In this document: positions 1 through 7,316 of the stretch, piece after piece
How the letters are laid out: the number at the start of each line of letters is the position of its first letter
Position numbering within the stretch: position 1 is the first letter of the stretch
Source: Betaproteobacteria bacterium
Lineage (GTDB): Bacteria > Pseudomonadota > Gammaproteobacteria > Burkholderiales > Usitatibacteraceae
DNA length: 15,867 nucleotides
Direction of reading: 5' to 3'
NCBI GenBank assembly: GCA_012274175.1
Contig: JAAOZZ010000397.1
Coordinates: forward strand, 1-15,867
Notes under the pieces: generated by a model
Told to the model about the DNA's origin: nothing
The model's database searches: none
The model's input: the letters and a program-made list of their open reading frames with translations, nothing else
Made by a program: the position numbers and the translations under genes

Positions 1-1785
1 CCGATCCTCCTCGAAGGCCTGCAGCGGCTCGAATACCGCGGCTACGACTCGGCGGGCATCGCCGTGGTCAACGGCAAGCTGCACCGCGTGCGCAGCACCG
101 GCCGGGTCGCGCAGCTCGGGCGCCTCGTCGCCCAACGCCGCCTCGCGGGCACCATCGGCATCGCCCACACCCGCTGGGCGACCCACGGCGCCCCGTCGGA
201 AGCCAACGCCCATCCCCACGTGAGCGGGGGCATCTCCGTGGTGCACAACGGCATTATCGAGAACCACGAGGAGATGCGCGCGCAGCTTTGCCTTCGAGGC
301 TACGTCTTCCAGTCCCAGACCGATTCCGAGGTGATCGCCCATCTCGTGCACTCGTTCGCGCACGAGGGCCGCGGCCTGCTCGACGCGGTGCGCCTCGCCG
401 TGGCCCGGTTGCACGGCGCCTACGCCATCGCGGTGATCGACGAGCGCGACCCGACGCGCATGGTGGTGGCCCGCATGGGCGCCCCGCTCCTGCTGGGGCT
501 GGGCGACGGCGAGTATTTCGCCGCCTCCGACAGCTCCGCCCTGCTGGCCGTGACCCGCAGCATGGTCTACCTCGAGGAAGGCGATTGCGCGGAGGTGAGC
601 CTCGCGGGCGTGCGGATCGTGGAGGCGCACGGGCGCGTGGTGCGGCGCGCGCGGCACGAATCCAGCCTCTCGGCCGACGCGGTCGAGCTGGGCGCGTACC
701 GGCACTATATGCAGAAGGAGATCTTCGAGCAGCCGCGCGCCGTGGCCGACACCCTGGAGATCGCGGTGAAGGCCCGCACGCTCGCGCCCGAAGTCTTCGG
801 CAATGCCGCCCCGCGCATCCTCTCGGAGGTCGACTCCGTCCTGGTGCTCGCGTGCGGCACGAGCCTGCACGCGGGGCTGGTCGCGCGCCACTGGATCGAG
901 TCGATCGCCGGCATCGCCTGCAATGTGGAGATCGCGAGCGAGTATCGCTACCGCCGATCGGTCCCGAATCCGAAGGCGCTCGTGGTGGCCATCTCCCAGT
1001 CGGGGGAGACCGCGGACACCCTCGCCGCCCTCGACCATGCGCGCACGCTGGGCCAGCCCCACAGCCTCGCCGTGTGCAACGTCGCCGAGTCGGCGCTGGT
1101 GCGCTCGGCCGAGCTGCGCTTCCTCACCCGCGCCGGCCCCGAGGTCGGCGTGGCCTCCACCAAGGCCTTCACCACCCAGCTCGCGTCCCTGCTGGTGCTC
1201 GCCATGGCGCTCGCCAAGCTGCGGGGGAAGCTGTCGAACGGGCGCGAGGCGGAGCTGCTGGAGTCACTGCGCGCCCTGCCCTCCATCCTCACCCGCGCCC
1301 TGGACACCGAAGGGGCGATCACCGACTGGTCCGCGCAGCTCGCGCTGCGCCGGCACGCGCTGTTCCTCGGCCGCGGCATCCACTACCCCATCGCCATGGA
1401 AGGCGCGCTCAAGCTGAAGGAGATCTCCTACATCCATGCCGAGGCCTACCCCGCGGGGGAGCTCAAGCACGGGCCGCTCGCGCTGGTGGACGCCCGCATG
1501 CCCGTGGTCGCGATCGCCCCGCGCGGCGCGCTGCTGGACAAGCTGAAGTCGAACCTGCAGGAAGTGCGTGCGCGAGGCGGCGAGCTCTTCGTGATGGCGG
1601 ACGAGGATGCACACGTCGCGGCCGGCGAGGGACTGCACGTGGTGCAGATGCCGCCGCACCCGGCGATCGTCTCGCCCATCGTGCACGCGGTGCCGCTGCA
1701 GCTGCTGGCGTATCACGCCGCGCTCTGCCGCGGCACGGACGTGGACAAGCCGCGCAACCTCGCCAAGTCCGTGACGGTGGAGTGA
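1..1785 (+). CDS. glmS: Glutamine--fructose-6-phosphate aminotransferase (isomerizing), 5'-truncated
   Basis: GlmS makes glucosamine-6-phosphate from fructose-6-phosphate and glutamine, the first committed step of UDP-GlcNAc synthesis for peptidoglycan and LPS, in the cytoplasm. The reading frame is open from base 1; 594 residues are visible and the first ~14, including the N-terminal nucleophile Cys of the glutaminase domain, lie outside the window. Visible hallmarks are [14 protein letters not shown] near the start, HTRWATHG and HNGIIENH of the glutaminase domain, then two SIS sugar-isomerase domains with [15 protein letters not shown] and STKAFTTQL, and the family's canonical C-terminus ending [12 protein letters not shown]. 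Alignment to the remembered E. coli protein is nearly gap-free. It ends facing a convergent small gene only 22 bp away, with no obvious terminator between them. Function is certain; the truncation is only the window edge. Confidence 0.98.
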   Translation, partial: PILLEGLQRLEYRGYDSAGIAVVNGKLHRVRSTGRVAQLGRLVAQRRLAGTIGIAHTRWATHGAPSEANAHPHVSGGISVVHNGIIENHEEMRAQLCLRGYVFQSQTDSEVIAHLVHSFAHEGRGLLDAVRLAVARLHGAYAIAVIDERDPTRMVVARMGAPLLLGLGDGEYFAASDSSALLAVTRSMVYLEEGDCAEVSLAGVRIVEAHGRVVRRARHESSLSADAVELGAYRHYMQKEIFEQPRAVADTLEIAVKARTLAPEVFGNAAPRILSEVDSVLVLACGTSLHAGLVARHWIESIAGIACNVEIASEYRYRRSVPNPKALVVAISQSGETADTLAALDHARTLGQPHSLAVCNVAESALVRSAELRFLTRAGPEVGVASTKAFTTQLASLLVLAMALAKLRGKLSNGREAELLESLRALPSILTRALDTEGAITDWSAQLALRRHALFLGRGIHYPIAMEGALKLKEISYIHAEAYPAGELKHGPLALVDARMPVVAIAPRGALLDKLKSNLQEVRARGGELFVMADEDAHVAAGEGLHVVQMPPHPAIVSPIVHAVPLQLLAYHAALCRGTDVDKPRNLAKSVTVE

Positions 1786-1807
1786 GGCCCGGAGGAAGTG
1801 GGGTGGA

Positions 1808-2056
1808 TCAGAGCATGGTCGGGGCGCGCGTGCGCCGCACGACCACGAGGGCTAGGAAGCCCCCCGCGAATATCCAGCCGGCCGAAGGATCTGGCGCCTC
1901 CGGCGAAGGCAGGCTTGCAAAATCCGCCGACGGCGGCCCGTCGACCGCCTGCACCGGAGCCGCATCGATCGGGGCCGCGACACCGCGGGCCTGGCTCTCG
2001 ATGGACGAGGCGCCGCAGCAGAGGACGGCAAGCAGGATCGCGAAGACCCGACTCAT
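1808..2056 (-). CDS. Small exported protein with PEP-CTERM-like C-terminal tail
   Basis: I do not recognise a family for this 82-residue protein. It begins with a signal-peptide-like segment (MSR, then a hydrophobic run to about residue 16). The middle (residues 25-55) is rich in Ala and Pro. The C-terminus has the order Pro-rich turn (EAPDPSAGW), a hydrophobic helix (IFAGGFLALVVV) and a basic stop-transfer (RRTR). This resembles the PEP-CTERM/exosortase sorting layout, although the motif is not canonical PEP and seven residues follow the basic cluster. The protein could equally be a simple two-TM or tail-anchored peptide. The ATG lies 13 nt downstream of the phoB-like stop codon, with a GGGGA-type ribosome site, so the two are probably cotranscribed. 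There is no lipobox with small residues before Cys, so a lipoprotein is unlikely. No function is assigned. Confidence 0.6.
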   Translation of the reverse strand: MSRVFAILLAVLCCGASSIESQARGVAAPIDAAPVQAVDGPPSADFASLPSPEAPDPSAGWIFAGGFLALVVVRRTRAPTML

Positions 2057-2069
2057 GGCGTCCCCGGCC

Positions 2070-2849
2070 TCACGCGGCCGCGCGCACGAAGTCCGGCAGG
2101 CACTGCGCCGGGCGCAGCACGGAGGACATGCGCGGGGGCACGAGCACTGGAAGGTCGCGCCGGAAGCAGTAGCCCACGCCGCGGACCGTCTCCAGCAGGT
2201 CCTTGTGGCCCGTGGGCTCGAGCGCCTGGCGCAGGCGGCGGATGTGCACGTCGACCGTGCGCTCCTCCACGTAGACGTTGTTGCCCCAGATCTCGTCGAG
2301 CAGCTGGGCGCGGCTGTACACGCGTCCCGGATGGGTCATGAAGAAGCGCAGCATGCGGAATTCGAGCGCGCCCAGGTCGATGTCGCGCCCGTTGCCCACG
2401 ATGCGCCGCGAGGCCGGATCGAGGCGCAGGCCCGCGATCTCCACCACCACGTCGGCGTGTTGGGGCGCGCAGCGGCGCATGACGGCCTTGATGCGCGCGA
2501 GCAGCTCCCGCGGCGAGAAGGGCTTGATCAGGTAATCGTCGGCTCCCGCCTCGAGGCCCGTGATCCGGTCGGATTCGCACCCGCGCCCCGTGAGCAGGAT
2601 GATGGGCACGGCCATGGTGCGGTTCTCGGCGCGCAGCTTGCGCGCGAAGGACAGGCCCGGCGTGTCCGGCAGCATCCAGTCGAGCAGCAGCATGTGGGGC
2701 AGCATCGTGTTCACCACGGCTTCCGCCTGGCGCACGGTGCCGGCGCGCGCGACCTGGTATCCCGCGTTCTGCAGGTTCAGGGCGAGCACTTCCTGGAGCT
2801 CCGGATCATCTTCGACGACGAGAATCGTGTTTTCCATGTTGCGGTCCAT
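2070..2849 (-). CDS. phoB: PhoB-type OmpR-family response regulator
   Basis: DNA-binding response regulator, 259 residues from this ATG. The receiver domain (about 8-122) has the acidic pair E13/D14, phospho-acceptor D57 in LLLDWMLP, T87 and K109 in KPFSP. The winged-helix effector domain (about 140-230) contains FFMTHPGRVYSRAQLLD, the recognition helix in VEERTVDVHIRRLR, and TVRGVGYCF. LLDWMLP, KPFSPRELLARIKAVMRR and the effector domain closely resemble PhoB, the activator of the phosphate-starvation regulon. No PhoR kinase, phoU or pst gene is next to it in the window, so PhoB orthology is likely but not proven by context. A second in-frame ATG at codon 5 (2835-2837) aligns better with PhoB N-termini. 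The protein runs about 30 residues past the usual PhoB end, with a Pro/Arg-rich tail. It is followed by the small exported protein gene. Confidence 0.88.
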   Translation of the reverse strand: MDRNMENTILVVEDDPELQEVLALNLQNAGYQVARAGTVRQAEAVVNTMLPHMLLLDWMLPDTPGLSFARKLRAENRTMAVPIILLTGRGCESDRITGLEAGADDYLIKPFSPRELLARIKAVMRRCAPQHADVVVEIAGLRLDPASRRIVGNGRDIDLGALEFRMLRFFMTHPGRVYSRAQLLDEIWGNNVYVEERTVDVHIRRLRQALEPTGHKDLLETVRGVGYCFRRDLPVLVPPRMSSVLRPAQCLPDFVRAAA

Positions 2850-3127
2850 TTGGGGCAGTTCGTGGGAACCATCGTAAGGGGCGGCACTTTGTCACGAAGT
2901 CAGGCGTGCAATGATTCGCCTGTCGGATGGCGCCATCAGGGATGTAGCCCGTTTCCTACAGCAAAGCGATTTGCGTTGCCTTGCGGACGGCTCGATGCTT
3001 GCGGGGAGGCTTCGGATCATTTTTTTTCGGGACCCTTGAATTCGCGATCAGCAGCCCGGATGGGTCACGGGTGCGATTTCCGGGTCCCGAAAAAGCGATC
3101 CGAAGCCTCCCGGCCCTCGACGGGACC
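2850..3127. other. Intergenic region with no gene; inverted-repeat structures
   Basis: These 278 bp lie between the GntR-family gene and the phoB-like gene, both on the minus strand, and should hold the phoB-like promoter. I see no coding signal. The stretch is lower in GC in places (a run of eight T at 3020-3027). It contains a 12-bp perfect palindrome GATGGCGCCATC at 2926-2937, a small GCAAA/TTTGC stem at 2961-2974, the pair TGTAG/CTACA on the minus strand at about 2944-2961, and the large inverted repeat listed separately at 3004-3110. I could not identify a convincing Pho box (tandem CTGTCAT-like repeats). Confidence 0.6.
3004..3110. repeat. Long imperfect inverted repeat (arms ~29-32 bp, 46-bp loop)
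   Basis: The left arm 3004-3035 and right arm 3082-3110 are reverse complements. The outer 15 bp, GGGAGGCTTCGGATC (3004-3018), pair perfectly with 3096-3110 apart from the outermost base being at the arm edge. The inner 13 bp, TTTTTCGGGACCC (3023-3035), pair with GGGTCCCGAAAAA (3082-3094). A short mismatch and indel lies between the two paired blocks. The loop is 3036-3081. It starts 18 bp beyond the GntR gene stop and could act as a transcription end or RNA-stability structure, but no U-tract follows the stem on either strand, so it is not a textbook terminator. A MITE-like relic is the main alternative; I see no clear target-site duplication. Confidence 0.75.
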
Positions 3128-3841
3128 TCACGCCTTGCGGCGCTTGCGCTTCTCCCAGCTCGTGCTGAAGCGGCGGGCCGCGTGGTTCATGTGGCGGCGC
3201 ATCGCGGCGCGGGCCGCGGTGGGGTCGCGCCGGGCGATCGCCTGCACGATCTCGTGGTGCTCGCGGATCGCCACGTCCCACAGCGCGGGCGTGTCGTAAT
3301 GGTGCTCGAGGCGCAGGAAAAGCGGCCCCATGCGCTGGTCCCACAGCGTCTTCACGACGAGCGCCAGGGCGCTGTTGCCGCTCGCCTCGGCGATGCGCAG
3401 ATGGAACAGCCGGTCGGATGCGAGCGGCATCGTGCCCTTGTCGCGCTGCGCCTGCATCTGGTCGAGCGCGTCTTCCACGGCGCGCACCTGGGCGCGCGTG
3501 GCCGAGCGGGCGGCAAGGGACGCGCATTCCGATTCGATGAGCCAGCGGGCGCGGATCAGCTCGAACGGGCCCGAATCCGCCGGCAGCACGGGAGAGCCCG
3601 ACGCGGGATGGGGACCCAGCGCGTATACGCCCGAGCCCACGCGCACCTCCACGTAGCCCTCGACTTCGAGCGCGATCAGCGCCTCGCGCACCGACGGGCG
3701 GCTCACGCCCAGCTGGCGCGCGAGGTCGCGCTCCGGCGGCAGGCGCTCGCCCGCGCGGTACTCGCCTTTCTCGATGAGCGCGGCGATCTGGTCGGCGATC
3801 TGCCGGTACAGGCGGCGGCTGTCGACGGATTGAAGGGGCAT
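3128..3841 (-). CDS. GntR-family transcriptional regulator, FCD (FadR) subfamily; probable local repressor
   Basis: Ligand-responsive DNA-binding regulator, 237 residues, full family length. The N-terminal winged HTH (about 9-76) has LYRQIADQI, GERLPPERDLARQLGVSRPSVREALIALE and the wing GSGVY. The FCD effector domain (about 90-225) shows the usual metal or ligand residues: D143 with H147 in DRLFH, H195/H196 in REHH, and H217 in RRHMNH. FCD regulators of this type usually repress adjacent carboxylate or sugar-acid genes and release DNA on binding a pathway intermediate. The gene is divergent from the SDR operon across 82 bp. A candidate operator (3848-3864) lies a few bases upstream of its start codon, and an identical copy sits in the other divergent promoter region at 14489-14505, so autoregulation and control of both units is inferred. 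No clear Shine-Dalgarno precedes this ATG; the N-terminus nevertheless matches the family. The effector is unknown. Confidence 0.93.
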   Translation of the reverse strand: MPLQSVDSRRLYRQIADQIAALIEKGEYRAGERLPPERDLARQLGVSRPSVREALIALEVEGYVEVRVGSGVYALGPHPASGSPVLPADSGPFELIRARWLIESECASLAARSATRAQVRAVEDALDQMQAQRDKGTMPLASDRLFHLRIAEASGNSALALVVKTLWDQRMGPLFLRLEHHYDTPALWDVAIREHHEIVQAIARRDPTAARAAMRRHMNHAARRFSTSWEKRKRRKA

Positions 3842-3842
3842 C

Positions 3843-3864
3843 TGGTAAAGTGGTCAGGCCAATT
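3843..3864. promoter_or_regulatory. Candidate GntR/FCD operator, copy 1
   Basis: The core AAGTGGTCAGGCCAATT (3848-3864) is a near-palindrome around a central A: AAGTGGTC against GGCCAATT, with 6 of 8 positions complementary. It has the TGGT-N3-CCA layout of FCD-type GntR operators. The same 17 bases occur at 14489-14505, and extension to TGGT at 3843 keeps 21 of 22 identical. It lies 1 nt from the regulator's start codon and 59 nt before the SDR ATG at 3924, so it could control both divergent genes. Binding by the neighbouring regulator is inferred. Confidence 0.75.
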
Positions 3865-3923
3865 CCGGGGCAGCTTTTCACACCGGCATGCCCCCGTCAA
3901 GCGAACGATCCCGGGAGAAAACC

Positions 3924-4664
3924 ATGGCCCAACGCCTGCAGGGCAAGCGCGCCCTCGTCACCGCCGCCGGCCAGGGCATGGGACGCGCCGCGGCCCTCGC
4001 CTTCGCGCGCGAAGGCGCACAGGTGCTCGCCACCGACCTCGACCCCCGGCTGCTCGAGGCGTTCGCGCGGCACCCGGCCATCGTGCCTTCGCGCCTGGAC
4101 GTGACCGACGCGCAGGCGGTGGCCGAATTCGCCGCGGCCACGGGCGCGGTCGACATCCTCTTCAATTGCGCCGGATGGGTCCACCAGGGCTCGATCCTGC
4201 AATGCGGCATCGAGGACTGGGACCGCAGCTTCCAGCTCAACGTGCGCAGCATGTTCCTCGTGGTGAAGGCGATGCTGCCCGCGATGATCGCGGCCGGCGG
4301 CGGCGTGATCCTCAACATGTCCTCGGTGCTGGGCGCGGCCAAGGCCGCCCCCAACCGGCTTGCGTATGCGGCGAGCAAGGCGGCGGTGCAGGGCTTCACC
4401 CGCGCGCTCGCCATCGACCACGTGAAGCAGGGAATCCGCGTGAACTGCGTCTGCCCGGGGACGGTGGACACGCCCTCCCTCGCCGATCGCATCAACGCCT
4501 TCGCCGATCCGGTCCAGGCGCGCAAGGATTTCGTCGCGCGCCAGCCCATGGGGCGCCTCGCCACCGCCGAGGAGATCGCCGAGACCTTCGTCTACCTCGC
4601 GAGCGACGAGTCGTCCTTCATGACCGGGCAGGCGGTCTATGTGGACGGCGGGATGAGCCTGTAA
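3924..4664 (+). CDS. SDR-family NAD-dependent dehydrogenase, probable 2-keto-3-deoxy-aldonate (e.g. L-fuconate-type) 4-dehydrogenase
   Basis: Classical short-chain dehydrogenase, 246 residues. Cofactor loop TAAGQGMG at 13-20, Asp38 at the end of the second strand (NAD preference), NCAG at 81-84, N106, S133/S134, and the catalytic Y148-x3-K152. It strongly resembles the 2-keto-3-deoxy-L-fuconate dehydrogenase / human BDH2 group (shared IRVNCVCPGTVDTPSL and ATAEEIAETFVYLASDES). With an FAH hydrolase 49 bp downstream, C4 oxidation of a 2-keto-3-deoxy sugar acid to a 2,4-diketo acid is the best reading. The in-frame ATG at 3888 was rejected: 3924 has a GGGAG ribosome site 7-11 nt upstream and the family's normal N-terminus. 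First gene of the plus-strand operon, with the candidate operator 59 nt upstream. The exact sugar acid is not determined, and a 3-hydroxybutyrate-type substrate remains possible. Confidence 0.88.
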   Translation: MAQRLQGKRALVTAAGQGMGRAAALAFAREGAQVLATDLDPRLLEAFARHPAIVPSRLDVTDAQAVAEFAAATGAVDILFNCAGWVHQGSILQCGIEDWDRSFQLNVRSMFLVVKAMLPAMIAAGGGVILNMSSVLGAAKAAPNRLAYAASKAAVQGFTRALAIDHVKQGIRVNCVCPGTVDTPSLADRINAFADPVQARKDFVARQPMGRLATAEEIAETFVYLASDESSFMTGQAVYVDGGMSL

Positions 4665-4713
4665 ACTCCGTCGCTCGCCCGCACGGACGGGAAGAACGAA
4701 CGGAGAACGACCC

Positions 4714-5565
4714 ATGAGACTCCTGCGGTACGGCGCACCCGGCCGGGAGAAGCCCGGCCTCGCGGACAAGGACGGCAACATCCGCGACCTGTCCAAGGTC
4801 ATCGCCCAGATCGACGATTCGCTGCTCGCGCCGCGCAACCTCGCGCGCCTCGCGCGGGTGAAGCCCGAGACGCTGCCCATCGTGCGTGGCAACCCGCGCC
4901 TGGGCGTGCCTTATGCGGGCATCAGCAAGTTCGTGGCGGTGGGCCTCAACTATTCCGACCACGCCGCCGAAGCGGGCATGCCGATCCCCGCCGAGCCGAT
5001 CCTCTTCATGAAGGCCACCACGTGCCTGTGCGGGCCGAACGACGACACCATCCAGCCCAGGGGCTCCACCAAGCTCGACTGGGAGGTGGAGCTGGGCATC
5101 GTGATCGGCACCCGGGCGCAGTACGTGCCGGAATCGAAGGCGATCGACTACGTCGCGGGGTACTGCGTGGTGAACGACGTCTCGGAGCGCAACTTCCAGC
5201 TCGAGCGCGGCAGCCAGTGGGACCGCGGCAAGGGATGCGACACATTCGGGCCCGTGGGCCCCTGGCTCGTCACCACCGACGAGATCACCGATCCCCAGAC
5301 CCTCGACCTCTGGCTCGACGTGAACGGCGAGGCGCGCCAGCGCGGCAACACCCGCACCATGGTCTTCAACTGCGCGCGGCTCGTCTCGTACATCAGCCAG
5401 TACATGACGCTCCTGCCGGGGGACATCATCACCACCGGCACGCCGCCCGGGGTGGGACTGGGAATGAAGCCGCCGCAGTACCTCAAGGTGGGCGACGTCG
5501 TGACCCTCGGCATCCACGGCCTGGGCGAGCAGCGCCAGCGCGTGGTCGCCTGCGCCGCCAAGTGA
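4714..5565 (+). CDS. Fumarylacetoacetate-hydrolase-family protein, probable 2,4-diketo-3-deoxy-aldonate hydrolase
   Basis: 283 residues, the usual length of the bacterial FAH-fold group often labelled ureidoglycolate lyase or 2,4-diketo-3-deoxy-L-fuconate hydrolase. These enzymes cleave a C-C bond in 2,4-diketo acids to give pyruvate plus a shorter acid. The variable N-terminal domain (1-70) is followed by the catalytic FAH domain with GLNYSDHA (78-84), metal ligands E124 and E126 in LDWEVELG, D155 in VVNDVSER, and the C-terminal TGTPPGVGLGMKPP followed by LKVGD. Start ATG 4714 has CGGAG 9-13 nt upstream. It lies 49 bp after the C4-dehydrogenase and 19 bp before the 2-hydroxyacid dehydrogenase, so it is cotranscribed. 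Context (C4 dehydrogenase plus aldonate dehydratase, no aldolase in the window) favours the diketo-acid hydrolase over ureidoglycolate lyase, as no purine or allantoin genes are nearby. Confidence 0.88.
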   Translation: MRLLRYGAPGREKPGLADKDGNIRDLSKVIAQIDDSLLAPRNLARLARVKPETLPIVRGNPRLGVPYAGISKFVAVGLNYSDHAAEAGMPIPAEPILFMKATTCLCGPNDDTIQPRGSTKLDWEVELGIVIGTRAQYVPESKAIDYVAGYCVVNDVSERNFQLERGSQWDRGKGCDTFGPVGPWLVTTDEITDPQTLDLWLDVNGEARQRGNTRTMVFNCARLVSYISQYMTLLPGDIITTGTPPGVGLGMKPPQYLKVGDVVTLGIHGLGEQRQRVVACAAK

Positions 5566-5584
5566 CCTCTTCGCGAGGGCCTGC

Positions 5585-6523
5585 ATGAAACCGGAAGTGC
5601 TCCTGATGGGACCGATGTACCCGCCGACCATGGAGGCCCTCGAGCAGGCGTTCACGCTGCACAAGGTGGCCCAGGCGGGCGATCGCGGCACGTTCATCAC
5701 CTCGCTCGCCGATCGCGTGACCGCCGCCGCGACCACCTCGTCCCGGGGCATGGACCTGGCGACCATGACCATGCTGCCGAAGCTGAAGCTCATCTCCCAC
5801 TTCGGCGTGGGCGTGGATTCCGTGGACGTGGCCGCCGCCACCGAACGCGGCATCAAGGTGACCAATACGCCCGACGTGCTCACCGACGACGTGGCGGACC
5901 TCGCCCTGGGCCTGCTGCTCGCCACGGTGCGCCGGATCTGCGCGGGCGATCGCTACGTGCGCGCCGGCAAGTGGACCGCGGGCTCCCTGCCCCTCACCGA
6001 CACGATCCAGGGCAAGACCCTCGGCATCGTCGGAATGGGGCGCATCGGACGCGCGATCGCGAGACGCGCCGAGGCCTTCAACCTGAAGATCGCCTACCAG
6101 GGACCGAACCGCAAGGCCGACGTGGCGTATCGCTACTTCGCCGATCCCGTGGCGCTCGCGAAGGAAGCGGATTTCCTCGTCGCCGCGTGTCCCGGGGGCG
6201 AGGCCACCCGCGGGCTCGTGAGCCGCGCGGTGCTGGAGGCACTCGGCCCGCAAGGCGTCTTCGTGAACATCTCCCGCGGATCGGTCGCCGATGAGCCAGC
6301 GCTCGTCGCGGCGCTCGCCGAAGGCCGCCTCGGCGGCGCGGGACTCGACGTGTTCGCCCACGAGCCGCGCGTGCCGGAAGCCCTGTTCGAGATGGACAAC
6401 GTGGTGCTACAGCCCCACGTCGCCAGCGCGACGCACCCCACCCGTCGCGCCATGGGCCAGCTCGTGGTCGACAACCTCGCCGCCTTCTTCGCCGGCAAGC
6501 CGCTGCTCACGCCCTACAACTGA
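5585..6523 (+). CDS. D-2-hydroxyacid dehydrogenase, hydroxypyruvate/glyoxylate reductase-like (GhrB/HPPR group)
   Basis: 312 residues, full length. A substrate domain built from the N-terminal part plus the C-terminus encloses a Rossmann domain (about 100-280) with G150-x-G-x2-G155 and the catalytic triad R231 (NISRG), E260 (AHEPR) and H278 (LQPHVAS). The loop after the second Rossmann strand reads YQGPNRK without an acidic residue, which favours NADPH. Its pattern, including [16 protein letters not shown], resembles hydroxypyruvate/hydroxyphenylpyruvate reductases. The likely reaction is reduction of hydroxypyruvate to D-glycerate, glyoxylate to glycolate, or the reverse. This fits with the hydroxypyruvate isomerase gene convergent to it, whose coding end overlaps this one by 10 bp (6514-6523). 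Third gene of the SDR-FAH operon. The substrate is inferred, and a lactate-type 2-hydroxyacid is an alternative. Confidence 0.85.
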   Translation: MKPEVLLMGPMYPPTMEALEQAFTLHKVAQAGDRGTFITSLADRVTAAATTSSRGMDLATMTMLPKLKLISHFGVGVDSVDVAAATERGIKVTNTPDVLTDDVADLALGLLLATVRRICAGDRYVRAGKWTAGSLPLTDTIQGKTLGIVGMGRIGRAIARRAEAFNLKIAYQGPNRKADVAYRYFADPVALAKEADFLVAACPGGEATRGLVSRAVLEALGPQGVFVNISRGSVADEPALVAALAEGRLGGAGLDVFAHEPRVPEALFEMDNVVLQPHVASATHPTRRAMGQLVVDNLAAFFAGKPLLTPYN

Positions 6524-7284
6524 AGCCAGCCCAGGCCCTCGGAAGTTCCGCGCCGCGGCCGGTACTCGCAGCCGATCCAGCCGTCGTAGCCCAGCTCGTC
6601 GATGAGCGCGAAGAGGTAGGGATAGTTCACCTCGCCCAGGTCGGGCTCGTGGCGCTCCGGGACCCCCGCGACCTGCATGTGGCCCACGCCGGCGATGTAC
6701 TGGCGGATCTTCGCCGCGAGGTCGCCTTCCACGATCTGGCAGTGGTAGAGGTCCATCTGCACCTTGAGGTTCGCCTCTTCCGCCTCGCGGCAGATGGCGT
6801 GCGCCTCGTCCTGGCGGTTGAGGAAGTAGCCGGGAATGTCGCGGGTGTTGATGGGCTCGATCAAGACGGTGATGCCGAGGGTGGCCGCCTCTTTCGCCGC
6901 GTAGGCGAGGTTGCGCACGTACGCGTCGCGATGGCGCGCACGGTCCCCGCCGGGCGCGACGAGGCCCGCCATCACGTGCAGGCGCCGGTTGCCGAGGACA
7001 CGCGAGTATTCGAGCGCGGTCGCGATCGAGGCGCGGAAATCGTCCTCGCGCCCCGGGATCGCCGCCAAACCCCGCTCGCCCCTCGCGCGGTCGCCCGGAG
7101 GCGAGTTGACGAGCGCGAGCTCCAGCCCCGCCGCATCCAGGCGCGCGCGCAGCTCCGCGGCACGATGCTCGTAGGGAAAGAGGATCTCGACCGCGCGAAA
7201 CCCGTCCTTCGCCGCGGCGGCGAAGCGCTCGAGGAACGGATGCTCCCCGTACATCATCGTGAGATTGGCGGCGAAGCGCGGCAT
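6514..7284 (-). CDS. hyi: Hydroxypyruvate isomerase family TIM-barrel protein
   Basis: 256 residues, the usual length for Hyi, which interconverts hydroxypyruvate and tartronate semialdehyde. This is an AP-endonuclease-2-like TIM barrel. Metal-ligand candidates match the family: E143 ([12 protein letters not shown]), D178 (QMDLYHCQ), Q204 (GHMQVAG) and E240 (GCEYRP). The N-terminus [21 protein letters not shown] is typical, which is why the start at 7284 is preferred over the much longer upstream extension of the same frame. It is the last gene of the minus-strand operon, 32 bp after the second permease, and its stop region overlaps the end of the convergent 2-hydroxyacid dehydrogenase. A short GCGCCC/GGGCGC stem (7302-7315) lies just upstream. 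2-oxo-tetronate isomerase (OtnI) is a close relative and the main alternative, but no otn kinase or aldolase partners are visible. Confidence 0.86.
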   Translation of the reverse strand: MPRFAANLTMMYGEHPFLERFAAAAKDGFRAVEILFPYEHRAAELRARLDAAGLELALVNSPPGDRARGERGLAAIPGREDDFRASIATALEYSRVLGNRRLHVMAGLVAPGGDRARHRDAYVRNLAYAAKEAATLGITVLIEPINTRDIPGYFLNRQDEAHAICREAEEANLKVQMDLYHCQIVEGDLAAKIRQYIAGVGHMQVAGVPERHEPDLGEVNYPYLFALIDELGYDGWIGCEYRPRRGTSEGLGWLQL

Positions 7285-7316
7285 GCCGTTCCTACCGGTG
7301 CGCGCCCAAGGGCGCC

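Noticed and set aside
2877..2960. Pho box upstream of the PhoB-like gene
   Set aside because: I could not find two tandem CTGTCAT-like repeats with correct spacing.
3004..3110. Classical rho-independent terminator
   Set aside because: The 46-bp loop is too long and no U-tract follows the stem on either strand; the T run lies inside the left arm.
288..3299. Very long open frame (about 1000 codons) over glmS and the minus-strand regulator
   Set aside because: Arg/Ala/Gly/Pro-rich translation with no recognisable domain, out of frame with glmS and antisense to the PhoB-like gene; a by-product of high GC at third codon positions.
3888..3923. Upstream ATG start for the first SDR
   Set aside because: It adds 12 atypical residues, while 3924 has a GGGAG ribosome site and the family N-terminus.
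2981..4717. Long plus-strand open frame across the GntR gene and first SDR
   Set aside because: Antisense to the GntR gene and out of frame with the SDR; no family features.
7302..7315. Terminator between the second permease and hyi
   Set aside because: The GCGCCC/GGGCGC stem has only a 2-nt loop and no U-tract, and hyi looks cotranscribed.
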